Positions 23,326-31,704 of a DNA stretch of 64,000 bases are shown here, piece after piece. The notes under the pieces are model-generated. The model did not search any database. It was not told where the DNA came from and worked only from the letters and a program-made list of their open reading frames with translations. Source of the stretch: Clostridia bacterium (GTDB taxonomy: Bacteria; Bacillota; Clostridia; Christensenellales; DTU072); the NCBI GenBank assembly GCA_017403145.1, contig JAFQOO010000007.1, positions 1-64,000 on the forward strand. The letters are read 5' to 3'. The position numbers were made by a program, and so were the translations under genes. Each line of letters begins with the position of its first letter. Position 1 is the first letter of the stretch.

Positions 23326-23351
23326 AATCATATAGCACGATTGAGGTAAAT

Positions 23352-23771
23352 ATGAACGTAACGATTATTGACGGACAAGGCGGTCAACTAGGCGCACAAT
23401 TGGTAAAAGAAATAACCACACGTTTTTCTTTTGTGGAGTTAACTGCTATTGGCACCAATGCCATTGCAACTTCTACAATGTTAAAAGCAGGGGCTAAGAA
23501 TGCGGCGACGGGAGAGAATTCCGTTTTGGTTGCTTGTCGAAAAGCAGACGTCATTATTGGACCTATAGGTATAGTTGTTGCGGATTCATTGCTTGGCGAA
23601 ATAACCGATAAAATAGCGGTTGCCATTGGTCGTGCGAATGCTATTCGCATTTTGCTTCCCGTAAACAAATGTGATAATTACGTTGCTGGTGTATCATCAT
23701 CAAATATTAAAGCTTTGATTGAAGATGCTCTATCAAAACTTAGCGACGTTATAAGTAATACTCATTCTTGA
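23352..23771 (+). CDS. DUF3842 family protein
   Basis: 139 residues. It opens with a Rossmann-like Gly-rich turn (VTIIDGQGGQLG) and has the conserved ALGTNAIATSTMLKAGA-like and NSVLVACRKADVIIGP stretches that mark DUF3842, a Clostridia family of unknown role thought to bind a nucleotide. It stands before an ECF transporter S component and a kinase, but a strong promoter over its stop codon starts a separate transcript for those genes. Confidence 0.8.
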   Translation: MNVTIIDGQGGQLGAQLVKEITTRFSFVELTAIGTNAIATSTMLKAGAKNAATGENSVLVACRKADVIIGPIGIVVADSLLGEITDKIAVAIGRANAIRILLPVNKCDNYVAGVSSSNIKALIEDALSKLSDVISNTHS

Positions 23772-23927
23772 CAAAATCATAAATAAATAGTATAATCAGT
23801 TACGATATTTAGAAAAATATCGAGAAAACAGAAGTTTTCGTATTGTTAGAAGATAATAAAAAGTTAAAGATACTAGGAAGGTGTCATTATTCTTGTAAGA
23901 GTAATGACATTTTTTTATTTAGAGGAG
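23768..23927 (+). promoter_or_regulatory. Consensus promoter and attenuator-like leader of the ECF gene
   Basis: TTGACA (23768-23773), 17 bases, TATAAT (23791-23796) overlap the stop codon of DUF3842. The leader has stems CGATATTT/AAATATCG and GAAAAC/GTTTTC, then a terminator: TGTCATTATTC with GAGTAATGACA (about 23882-23910) and seven T, then the SD AGAGGAG. Terminator before gene, behind a folded leader, is the layout of a riboswitch or attenuator. I do not recognise a known aptamer (not T-box, THF, TPP, FMN or preQ1 by eye). Confidence 0.7.
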
Positions 23928-23933
23928 TGCAAG

Positions 23934-24473
23934 ATGAGAAATCGTAAAAGGATATTGAAAATGGTATTGGCGGGGTTGTTTTTAGCCATTGCATACGTTA
24001 TGCCTTTTTTAACAGGACAAATTCCGGAAATTGGGTCGATGCTTTGTCCTTTACATATTCCAATTTTACTATGTGGTTTTATATGCGGATGGAAGTGGGG
24101 ATTGGTCGTTGGGTTTATAGCTCCGTTGTTTCGTTCCTTTACTTTGGGTATGCCACCAATGTTTCCAACTGCTATCTGTATGGCTTTTGAACTTGCTACT
24201 TATGGTGCAATTGCAGGACTTATGCACAAATTATTGCCCCAAAAGAAAGCATTTATATATTGTTCCTTGATTATTGCAATGATAATTGGTAGGATAGTAT
24301 GGGGTGTAGCTATGTATGTTTGCGTGGGTATATTTGGAGATGGTTTTACCTTTACTGCCTTTATTACCGGTGCTATAATCAATGCAGTTCCTGGGATATT
24401 GGTCCAAATAATATTGATTCCCATTCTTGTTATGGTATTAGATAACCCCAAAGTCTTGAATTTAAAAGATTAA
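23934..24473 (+). CDS. ECF transporter S component
   Basis: 179 residues with six hydrophobic segments; the N-terminal basic stretch is followed by LAGLFLAIAYVMPFLTGQIPEIGSM-type sequence, then CGFICGWKWGLVVGF, as in substrate-binding S components that share an energising ATPase module. The vitamin or nucleoside-like substrate is not evident; a P-loop kinase follows 10 bases later, suggesting a substrate that is phosphorylated on entry. ATG 23934 has the SD AGAGGAG 6 bases away and is preferred over 23904, which lies in the terminator. Confidence 0.8.
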   Translation: MRNRKRILKMVLAGLFLAIAYVMPFLTGQIPEIGSMLCPLHIPILLCGFICGWKWGLVVGFIAPLFRSFTLGMPPMFPTAICMAFELATYGAIAGLMHKLLPQKKAFIYCSLIIAMIIGRIVWGVAMYVCVGIFGDGFTFTAFITGAIINAVPGILVQIILIPILVMVLDNPKVLNLKD

Positions 24474-24483
24474 ATAGGTAAAT

Positions 24484-25563
24484 ATGAACCCAAAAAATTC
24501 GACTCGCAAATTATTGATAGAGTACTATAATAAATATTCCAAAATGGAAATAAAAGATATTTTTAAATTTCTTTATCAAAGCTATTTTGGATGCAATCAT
24601 ATGGTAACTTCTATTAACGACGTAATAGAAAAACTAAATATCGAATTGCACGGTTGCCAAATCAACGAAGAAGACGAAATTGAAATATTGGATGGCGGAT
24701 ATGCTCGAGTTCCTCTTGCTTATTTACATCGTGGATTGAGTGTAGAAACGTTTGCTAAAATCTTTTTTGCCTCTGCTCAAAAAGAGTCGGAAGCAAAAAA
24801 TCGTCTAGAAACAGGGCTTAAAGAAGTAAAAAAACTTATAAAAGAAGGGGGATTGCCCTATTCATTGGAGGTTTATGAAAAAGAACTTGATAAATGGAAA
24901 GAGAGTGGCTATTGCGCGATAAGTCATTCGGAAGCTTATCACCAAAACTATCATCCCTCGTATCGTATCATAAGCGAAAAGTATTTTCCATTTTTAGAAT
25001 TACTTATTCAAATAGATAAATTTCTTGAAAAGGGGAACGCCATAATTGCAATAGATGGCGGTAGCGCAAGCGGGAAAACTACTTTAGGTAAAACACTAGA
25101 AGAAATATACGATTGCTCAGTATTCCATATGGACGACTTCTTTTTGCGCCCAGAGCAAAGAACGTCCAATAGGTATGCCGAAATCGGCGGAAACGTGGAT
25201 AGGGAAAGATTTTTGGAAGAAGTGTTAGTACCATTAAGTCAACACAAGAATATTAATTATAGTAAATTCGATTGTAGTACTTTTAAGCTTTCTTCTCGCG
25301 AAGAAGTTATACCCAAAAAGTTGGTGGTTGTCGAAGGCGTCTATTCTATGCATCCGGAGTTGGCTGGTTTTTACGATATATCGGTGTTTTTAGATATTTC
25401 ATTATCTTTGCAACGCGAGAGAATAAATAAGCGCAATACACCTTTAGTGGCAAATAAATTTTTTAACGAATGGTTGCCGTTAGAAAACAGATATTTCAAT
25501 GAAATGCAAATAAAAAGGAATTGTGATTTCATCATTGATATCGATACGTTTACTAAGTCATAA
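24484..25563 (+). CDS. Uridine-kinase-like P-loop kinase with an extra N-terminal domain
   Basis: 359 residues. The C-terminal half is a kinase of the uridine kinase/phosphoribulokinase type: Walker A IDGGSASGKTTLGK at about 195-208, then FHMDDFFLRPEQR with the acidic pair, VVVEGVYSMHPEL and a lid region RERINKR. The N-terminal 170 residues are helical and not recognised. It follows the ECF S gene in the same transcript, so it may phosphorylate the imported compound. SD GGTAAAT is weak; the ATG follows the S-gene stop by 10 bases. Confidence 0.75.
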   Translation: MNPKNSTRKLLIEYYNKYSKMEIKDIFKFLYQSYFGCNHMVTSINDVIEKLNIELHGCQINEEDEIEILDGGYARVPLAYLHRGLSVETFAKIFFASAQKESEAKNRLETGLKEVKKLIKEGGLPYSLEVYEKELDKWKESGYCAISHSEAYHQNYHPSYRIISEKYFPFLELLIQIDKFLEKGNAIIAIDGGSASGKTTLGKTLEEIYDCSVFHMDDFFLRPEQRTSNRYAEIGGNVDRERFLEEVLVPLSQHKNINYSKFDCSTFKLSSREEVIPKKLVVVEGVYSMHPELAGFYDISVFLDISLSLQRERINKRNTPLVANKFFNEWLPLENRYFNEMQIKRNCDFIIDIDTFTKS

Positions 25564-25678
25564 AAAACGAGCTTATTATTAAAACTATTCACAAGAAAAG
25601 AAAAAGTGTTGAATTTTTATTGAAAGTTGACACTTTTCGTATGTTGGAAGGTTTTTTATTATATTATTATATGCCATA

Positions 25679-25707
25679 TTTACAATCATTTTTCTTTATG
25701 ATACAAT
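25679..25707 (+). promoter_or_regulatory. Promoter giving a leaderless mRNA
   Basis: TTTACA, 17 bases, TACAAT, with the -10 ending six bases before ATG 25714 and no SD. Confidence 0.65.
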
Positions 25708-25713
25708 CAAAGT

Positions 25714-27021
25714 ATGAGAAAAGGACGTAAAAATGATAGGTTACCAGATGGTAAAACAGTTTTCCAACTTTTAGAGGAAAGAGCTCCCGGACTTTACGAC
25801 GATATCTATAATAAATACGTCGTAGGTTTTGGTGGTATCGTTAAAGAGAACGATTACAAAATAGCGTACTATAAAGACGACGCTAAACTTAGTCTTGCTT
25901 GGATAAAGTACTATTCCGAAAACGACAGCCTTATTTTTGTTGCGCGAAAGGATTATCGTAGCTATCTTAGAGAGAACAAAGTATATTTTGAATGTGAGCC
26001 TCAAAACCACGATATCATTATCGAGGCACTAGAAAACGTTATGGCTTCCTTTAATAGAGAGGAGGAAAAGGGCACTATAGAAAGAAGAAAAAAGAATAGG
26101 TGGAGCGAAGCAAAACTTGCTTTTACTTGTGAAGAAGACCCTAAAAAGGTGGAAGAGGCACGAAACTGTTTAATTATGCTTGCCGAAAACGTTGACCCCA
26201 TAACTTTAGAAACCGCTACTTTAGAAACGTTAAAACGCCAAGAGGTCAAAGAAAAACTGTTATATTGTGCCGAGCTTCTTTCTAAACTATCGTACGAAAA
26301 GCAAGTTGACGATAAAATCCTCGAAGCAAACGTAAAGTTGTTGCTTGCAAAAATAGATGGCGATAGTAAGCTTACCTTTGATAAGAGCAAGGTTCAAACT
26401 AGTCGATTGGCGGTATCGGTAAATACCTTCCTTGCGCGCATCAACAAAGCAACCTCGGGTAATGGTAAAAAATTTACCACGCAAAAGATATACGACTTTT
26501 TGGAAAAATCGGGCTACGTTTGTGAAGAGGAAGTGCAAGTCGTAAAGACGTTAAAGGAAAAACGCCTTACGGATAAAGGGGCGGAAATAGGCTTGTATAC
26601 AAAATCAAAAATAGACGTGAAGACGGGAGAAATCACCGAGCAGATAGTGCTTTCTAACAAAGCCCAGACTTTTATAATAGATAATATCCAAGAAATCTAT
26701 GGCGACGAAATTTTTGTTGAAGAGGGGAAGTCGGAGTTAATAGAAGAAAAAATTGAACAAGAAGCTCAAGCGAACTCTCTGTTAGAAGATAAAGTGTCGA
26801 TTAGAGAGCAAGAAAACGTTAAAATAGTTAACGAGGCAATACCGTTAGGAAGCAAACCGCGCCCAATAAGAGTAGGAGAAAAGTGGACTGCCGGAGAAGA
26901 AATGCAACTTGCACACGAGTATACGGAATTGGGTTTAAGCATCAGCGAAATAGCAAGGATACATTCGCGCAAGAATGGTGGAATACGTGCAAGGCTCAAA
27001 GCTATGGGACTTTTAAAATAA
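25714..27021 (+). CDS. Unknown protein with C-terminal SANT/Myb-like HTH
   Basis: 435 residues, cytoplasmic. The first 370 residues are not recognised; they include charged helical segments and a part that reads like a small wedge domain (TTQKIYDFLEKSGYV). The last 50 residues (KWTAGEEMQLAHEYTELGLSI then SEIARIHSRKNGGIRARL) match the short Myb/SANT-like or HTH tail found on many bacterial helicases and topoisomerases, where each unit picks W-x-EE-x2-L and a second helix. It may bind nucleic acid. It has a leaderless-type promoter and its own terminator. Confidence 0.65.
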   Translation: MRKGRKNDRLPDGKTVFQLLEERAPGLYDDIYNKYVVGFGGIVKENDYKIAYYKDDAKLSLAWIKYYSENDSLIFVARKDYRSYLRENKVYFECEPQNHDIIIEALENVMASFNREEEKGTIERRKKNRWSEAKLAFTCEEDPKKVEEARNCLIMLAENVDPITLETATLETLKRQEVKEKLLYCAELLSKLSYEKQVDDKILEANVKLLLAKIDGDSKLTFDKSKVQTSRLAVSVNTFLARINKATSGNGKKFTTQKIYDFLEKSGYVCEEEVQVVKTLKEKRLTDKGAEIGLYTKSKIDVKTGEITEQIVLSNKAQTFIIDNIQEIYGDEIFVEEGKSELIEEKIEQEAQANSLLEDKVSIREQENVKIVNEAIPLGSKPRPIRVGEKWTAGEEMQLAHEYTELGLSISEIARIHSRKNGGIRARLKAMGLLK

Positions 27022-27046
27022 ATATAATTATTTATATAATGTATTA

Positions 27047-27073
27047 AAAGGCTACTTGGTAGCCTTTTACTTT
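27047..27073 (+). terminator. Terminator after 25714-27021
   Basis: AAAGGCTAC-TTG-GTAGCCTTTT followed by a T-rich run. Confidence 0.85.
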
Positions 27074-27084
27074 TATCAAGAGTA

Positions 27085-27113
27085 TTGAATTACTCGCGTT
27101 TTTGTGGTAAAAT
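27085..27113 (+). promoter_or_regulatory. Promoter of the glycosylase/TIR-NACHT operon
   Basis: TTGAAT (27085-27090), 17 bases, TAAAAT (27108-27113). Start near 27120; the SD AAGGGGG precedes ATG 27145. No other promoter or terminator is visible up to 31704. Confidence 0.65.
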
Positions 27114-27144
27114 CAATTATTGCAAAGACTTATAAGGGGGAAAT

Positions 27145-27621
27145 ATGATTAGCCATCCCATACCGCCTGTATATGACGAAAACTCAAGAGTGCTGGTGTT
27201 AGGCTCTTTTCCTTCCGTCAAGTCTAGAGAGCAAGGCTTTTTTTACGGGCATCCATCAAATAGATTTTGGAGGGTGCTATCGGCTCTCGCCGGTAAAGAA
27301 GTTCCATCTACTATAGACCAAAAGCGCACGCTTCTACTCAGTATGGGTATTGCGGTTTGGGACGTTATTCAAAGTTGCGATATAACGGGTTCGAGCGATA
27401 GCTCCATTAAAAACGTTATCCCCAACGATTTGACCGACCTCTTGAATAGAAGCAAGGTAATAAGAATTTTCGTCAATGGTAAAACCGCGAAGAAATATTA
27501 CGACAAATATCTATTGCCCAAAGTGGGTATACAAGCTATTTGTCTACCATCGACCTCACCCGCCAATGCGATTTGCAGTTTGGATAAGCTAATTAGCGAG
27601 TGGAAAATCATAACGGAGTAA
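27145..27621 (+). CDS. DNA-deoxyinosine (hypoxanthine) glycosylase, UDG superfamily
   Basis: 158 residues, the full size. LVLGSFPSVKSREQGFFYGHPSNRFW at the start is the family signature: the GSFPS loop and the HPSNRFW helix that holds the active site. The C-terminal LPSTSPANA loop intercalates into DNA in UDG-fold enzymes. It removes deaminated adenine (hypoxanthine) from DNA in base excision repair. It is the first gene of a tight operon that also holds a TIR-NACHT protein; the isomerase ATG follows after one base. Confidence 0.88.
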   Translation: MISHPIPPVYDENSRVLVLGSFPSVKSREQGFFYGHPSNRFWRVLSALAGKEVPSTIDQKRTLLLSMGIAVWDVIQSCDITGSSDSSIKNVIPNDLTDLLNRSKVIRIFVNGKTAKKYYDKYLLPKVGIQAICLPSTSPANAICSLDKLISEWKIITE

Positions 27622-27622
27622 T

Positions 27623-28396
27623 ATGAAAAAGAACATATCCTTTTACTATGGCTTTGATAGCGAATATCACTCACGTGTAGACCTACTTAAAGAGGTGGGT
27701 TTTGATGGTGTTATGGCAATGTACGAGTATGCTCCCGACTTTTACGAGAGTATTGAGTATGCGCTAAAGCAAGGCTTGGAAATAGAAAGCATACATTTAC
27801 CCTTTAGAAATATGGTCAACGACCTTTGGGTAGAGGGGGATGGTGGGGAAAAATATACCACTTTGATGATAGAAGGCGGAAAATATGCCAAAGAAATAGG
27901 GGTAAAAAAACTTACTATGCATTTATCGTCTAGTTACACTCCACCGCCTATGAGCGAGAGTGGCTTCAAAAGGCTACAAAAAATCTATGAGTTTTATCTA
28001 GCGAACGACCTAACTCTTTGTATAGAGAATCTAAGGCGCATCGATTATTTTAGGGCAGTCGTGGAATTACTTCCAAAAGCAAAAATCTGCTACGACGTGG
28101 GGCATCATAATATTTACTATCCCGACACTTTCGATATTTTGGATTATAAAGATAGGGTTGAGCTATTACATTTGCACGACAACTATGGTCAAAAAGACGA
28201 CCACTATCTACCGTTCGAGGGTAATTGTGATTGGCAAAAAATATGCGCTAATATTGCCAAAATGCCCGCGGTAAACTCCCTTACTTTAGAAGTGCACGGT
28301 AGTATAGACGAGAAAAATATGGCCACGGAAAGGGGCTATTTAACAAAAGCAATGGAGAGTGCTCTCAAAATAGAAAGAATGATTAAGGGGTGCTAA
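27623..28396 (+). CDS. Sugar phosphate isomerase/epimerase-like TIM barrel (AP endonuclease 2 fold)
   Basis: 257 residues. The barrel strands and metal ligands read in order: SIHLPF, LTMHLSSS, LCIENLRR (Glu), CYDVGHHNIY (Asp, His), LHLHDNYG (His, Asp), HYLPFEGNCDW and LTLEVHG (Glu). This matches xylose-isomerase-like TIM barrels, a fold shared by sugar isomerases and endonuclease IV. The neighbours (a DNA glycosylase upstream) allow a repair role, but the length and ligands fit small-molecule isomerases better. Its stop abuts the TIR-NACHT start. Confidence 0.8.
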   Translation: MKKNISFYYGFDSEYHSRVDLLKEVGFDGVMAMYEYAPDFYESIEYALKQGLEIESIHLPFRNMVNDLWVEGDGGEKYTTLMIEGGKYAKEIGVKKLTMHLSSSYTPPPMSESGFKRLQKIYEFYLANDLTLCIENLRRIDYFRAVVELLPKAKICYDVGHHNIYYPDTFDILDYKDRVELLHLHDNYGQKDDHYLPFEGNCDWQKICANIAKMPAVNSLTLEVHGSIDEKNMATERGYLTKAMESALKIERMIKGC

Positions 28397-30691
28397 ATGG
28401 AAAGAAGTGATTATTTTATTTGTTTTAGAGGGGACGCGGAGCTAGGCGGAGCAATAGGCGCCGAGCTTTATCGTACTCTAAACGATAGGTATGGCAAAGA
28501 GGTGTATTTTTCTTCAAAGAGGAACCGCATATTTGGTACCAACTATCGCAAGGAAGAAGAAAGAGCAATCGATGAATGCCACACTTTCATTATAGTACTT
28601 ACCGACTATTTTATAGAAGGCTTAACCAGAGAAAACGACGAGGTGCTATACGAGCTAAAAACCGTTTTGTGCTATCCCGACAAAAAGATAACCGCGGTAG
28701 CTCACAAGAGCTTTTGTTGGAACGAAGAAAAGAAAGCCCTTCTCGATAACCTACTTGGCAAAGAGCGTGCCGAGAGGATATATTACGTGGATTATATCAC
28801 CTACGAAGGAGCAAGAAGCTACGCGGATTATACAGAAGGGGTGTTCCTAAAGGCGCTTGGTTTAGGTAACGACGCACCCGTTATACTAGAATACAAAGAG
28901 CTAAAAGAAAAGCTGATTGCAAACGAGGTGGCAAAGCTGAAAAAAGCCCACGCAAGCTCTAGCTTGTTTATGAAGATGGATACCATCATAAACGACTATT
29001 ATATAGAGCCAAAGCTATATTTAAACGGAGCACCATACTTTGATAACGTATTGGAAGTAGTGGGCGGAAGCGGTAATCAAACGATAATTCACGGCGAGAG
29101 CGGAAGCGGTAAATCCACACTTTTGCACCGGTTGTTTACCGATTTTACCACTATGGCGATAAATGGTCAATTAGGCAACCTAATACCGATATTTAGAAGC
29201 CTAAATGGAGTTAAAGAGTTAAACTTCGACTATGAAAATATAGTTGCCGAAGAGGTGGAACAGCTTGGCGTTCAAGTGGATAAATCTACCCTAGAAGCAT
29301 TTGTTAAAAACACCACACCGCTATTTATTTACGATGCGCTCGACGAAAAAAGCATAGAGCTGGGTTATAGCGATATTGAAAAGGCAATAAAGGGATTGCC
29401 TTCTAACTCTAGCTTGATTTTGACTATGCGTACTAGCTTTTTCAAGGGCTTCTATAGTGAGGAAATTGCCTCAACTATAGACAACGTTCTAGAGGTAAAA
29501 CCTTTTGGGGAAAGGGAGATAAGCAAGTATTCGCTCAACTTTTTAACCAAGGCGCGCGGGCTAGACGAAGAGGAAGCTAAGACCGTGGTAGAAAAGATAA
29601 GAGGTCAAAAGATTTTTTCTAAAATATTAGTACTTACCTATTATTTGGCAACGAGTGATTTTGACGAAGTGCTAGACGAAATCAAGGTTAGTGGAGCGCT
29701 CGGTGGCATAATAAATCGTATCATAAAGCGCGAGCGCGATAAGAAAATGATATCTCTTAGCGATAGCGATGGAACGCTTGCACTAGAACGTCTTGCGTGG
29801 ATACTTTATTCCGTTAAGCGCAAAAAAATGCTCACTCGCGATAGCTTAGCTACTAGGGTTGCGGGAGAAATATACGTTGAGGAACGGGACGTAAGAGCAC
29901 TCCTAGACGTGTTTACAATGGAAAACGAAAGCGGTACCGTTACCTTTATACACGAAATGTTCAAGGAGTATTTAATAGCTCGTGATTTTGTGAATAGGAT
30001 ATTAGAAGAGCGCGAAGTGGGCTTTATGCTAGACCGCACCTTCAACAAGGAAATAAATGTCTTTATAGCCGATATCTTCGACGAGGAAGGAGTCGACGAA
30101 ATATTCGATGCTCTTGTCAATTTATACGATGACGTAGAAGAAACCGATTACGTCAAGGTGCTATCCATATTCAACCATATGCACCGTTTGAATCGTTTTA
30201 AGAAGGTGGCGAAGTTCGTTAGAAAAATTCTTGATGGAACTAATGACGTTGCAATGCGTATACTATGTCTACATTCCTTGCTTGCTTGTGGCGACGAGCA
30301 AGACGAACAAAGATACTATGACGAGTTTATGGCTGACGAACGTTTTGCGTTGCTTAACTGCGGTATGGCTCTTAGGTACTATAACGACGACCGCACCGAT
30401 ATAGAAATTCCCTATTACGACGACGGAGAATTGTCTTGGCGCAAATGCTTTGTTTCCTACAAAGCCCATTTGCTTAACGAGAACAAGTTGAAGCATTACT
30501 ATCGCATAAGGCGAATAAATATTCTTTCCGCAAAGAAATTTATAGAGGTTAGAAGGGAGGTGGATAGCGAAGTTGCCGAGTTTTATCGTTCGGTAGACAA
30601 GATGCTGTTACGCGACGACACCCCATTTGGTAAGCTTGTATACGAAGCCTATCTTGAACTAATAAAGACCATAGAAAGGTACGAGGTATGA
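28397..30691 (+). CDS. TIR-like/NACHT NTPase, NLR-type immune protein
   Basis: 764 residues. Residues 1-155 look like a TIR/SEFIR domain: DYFICFRGDAELGG at the start, VYFSSKRNRIFG, then CHTFIIVLTDYFIEG and a conserved Glu in NDEVLYELKTVL, where TIR enzymes carry the catalytic Glu. A NACHT-type STAND NTPase follows: Walker A GESGSGKST at 233-241 (Lys239), Walker B PLFIYDALDE at 308-317, and sensor TMRTSFF. The rest (about 400-764) is helical, without clear LRR or WD repeats, and may be the sensor. Bacterial TIR-NACHT proteins are anti-phage sensors that deplete NAD on activation; the role here is inferred from that. It abuts the TIM-barrel gene and overlaps the next by four bases. Confidence 0.78.
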   Translation: MERSDYFICFRGDAELGGAIGAELYRTLNDRYGKEVYFSSKRNRIFGTNYRKEEERAIDECHTFIIVLTDYFIEGLTRENDEVLYELKTVLCYPDKKITAVAHKSFCWNEEKKALLDNLLGKERAERIYYVDYITYEGARSYADYTEGVFLKALGLGNDAPVILEYKELKEKLIANEVAKLKKAHASSSLFMKMDTIINDYYIEPKLYLNGAPYFDNVLEVVGGSGNQTIIHGESGSGKSTLLHRLFTDFTTMAINGQLGNLIPIFRSLNGVKELNFDYENIVAEEVEQLGVQVDKSTLEAFVKNTTPLFIYDALDEKSIELGYSDIEKAIKGLPSNSSLILTMRTSFFKGFYSEEIASTIDNVLEVKPFGEREISKYSLNFLTKARGLDEEEAKTVVEKIRGQKIFSKILVLTYYLATSDFDEVLDEIKVSGALGGIINRIIKRERDKKMISLSDSDGTLALERLAWILYSVKRKKMLTRDSLATRVAGEIYVEERDVRALLDVFTMENESGTVTFIHEMFKEYLIARDFVNRILEEREVGFMLDRTFNKEINVFIADIFDEEGVDEIFDALVNLYDDVEETDYVKVLSIFNHMHRLNRFKKVAKFVRKILDGTNDVAMRILCLHSLLACGDEQDEQRYYDEFMADERFALLNCGMALRYYNDDRTDIEIPYYDDGELSWRKCFVSYKAHLLNENKLKHYYRIRRINILSAKKFIEVRREVDSEVAEFYRSVDKMLLRDDTPFGKLVYEAYLELIKTIERYEV

Positions 30692-31704
30692 TATATTCCA
30701 ACCAAGAGATTGAGAGCTTTATAAAGGATAGCTTGGGAGTGTGCGAGGCGGTTACCATTACGCCACTAAAAGCTACCGGCAATATGACCGCGCGACTAGA
30801 AGATGGGGGCGAGGTTACTTTGTTAAACGTTCTTGCGGGCGAAAAGGAGTATGCTCTAAAAATAAAATCAACCGCCTTTGAAAACAACGTTGGCGATGCT
30901 ATGAACTACTATGCCAGCAAGGATTTTGAGGAAAGCTTTTTAAAGGGCAAATACGTATTTTATATAAGGAGCAATTATAATAGGGAAAGCAAGGTTTACT
31001 CGGCATTGAGCCAAGTTAAGGAATACTTACCTAAGGTTTACGGAGCCCAAAACGACAGTTATCGTTCGTTGATACTGCTAGAAAAGTTGGATATTTCAAG
31101 AGAGCCGAAGGATATAGAACTAGCCGATTTTTTGAGGAAGCTACATTCTCTCTACCTTGATGAAAAGGAAGTCGAAAAGCTGGGTGCAAACGTGCATACA
31201 AAAGAGGATTATACGCGTGCAACCGCTTTATCTTTAAAGCTACTTGACTCCATAGAAAGAGTGTATCCGGAATTCCCAAAAGAGATATTGACTCTTGCAG
31301 GCAATGTTATAAATAACTATGCTAAAGTTTTCGATAAAATGATATCCTATCCGCGTTGCCTATGTCACGGGGACTGCACGATAAACAATATGACGACCAC
31401 TCCCTCTCTAAAACTATACGATTTAGAGCTATCAACCTACAATAATGCGGAGTTCGATTTAGTATCATATTTGGTGCATTATCCCACTCTTTTAAACAAG
31501 GACGTTATCGTAAAATTCCTTTCACGTTACTATGATGACGACAATTTTATGGCAAATAAAAAAGAAGTATTGTCTCTCAATCTTCTTATTTATTTCGTAA
31601 CTAGGTTCCACGCAATGATGATGATTGCAAAAAAGCTAGATATGCCCTATATGGAAACTTCTATAAAAAACTATATTTATCTATTTAGATTTTTCAATCT
31701 TTAA
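30688..31704 (+). CDS. Aminoglycoside/choline kinase-like phosphotransferase
   Basis: 338 residues of the protein-kinase-like APH fold. Catalytic motifs are CHGDCTINNM (HGD-x4-N, the catalytic loop) at about 228-237 and LYDLELSTYNN (metal-binding D, in place of DFE) about 12 residues later; a nucleotide lobe with LLEKL lies upstream. The substrate is unknown; an amino alcohol, sugar or nucleoside is possible. It overlaps the TIR-NACHT gene by ATGA and is convergent with a nucleotidyltransferase, so kinase and nucleotidyltransferase may serve one pathway. Confidence 0.78.
   Translation: MIYSNQEIESFIKDSLGVCEAVTITPLKATGNMTARLEDGGEVTLLNVLAGEKEYALKIKSTAFENNVGDAMNYYASKDFEESFLKGKYVFYIRSNYNRESKVYSALSQVKEYLPKVYGAQNDSYRSLILLEKLDISREPKDIELADFLRKLHSLYLDEKEVEKLGANVHTKEDYTRATALSLKLLDSIERVYPEFPKEILTLAGNVINNYAKVFDKMISYPRCLCHGDCTINNMTTTPSLKLYDLELSTYNNAEFDLVSYLVHYPTLLNKDVIVKFLSRYYDDDNFMANKKEVLSLNLLIYFVTRFHAMMMIAKKLDMPYMETSIKNYIYLFRFFNL

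Noticed and set aside
23797..23927. T-box leader before the ECF gene
   Set aside because: The conserved AGGGUGGNACCGCG T-box core is absent.
27623..28396. Endonuclease IV reading of the TIM-barrel protein
   Set aside because: Fold and some ligands are shared, but the ligand pattern and length fit sugar isomerases/epimerases better; the neighbouring glycosylase alone is not enough.
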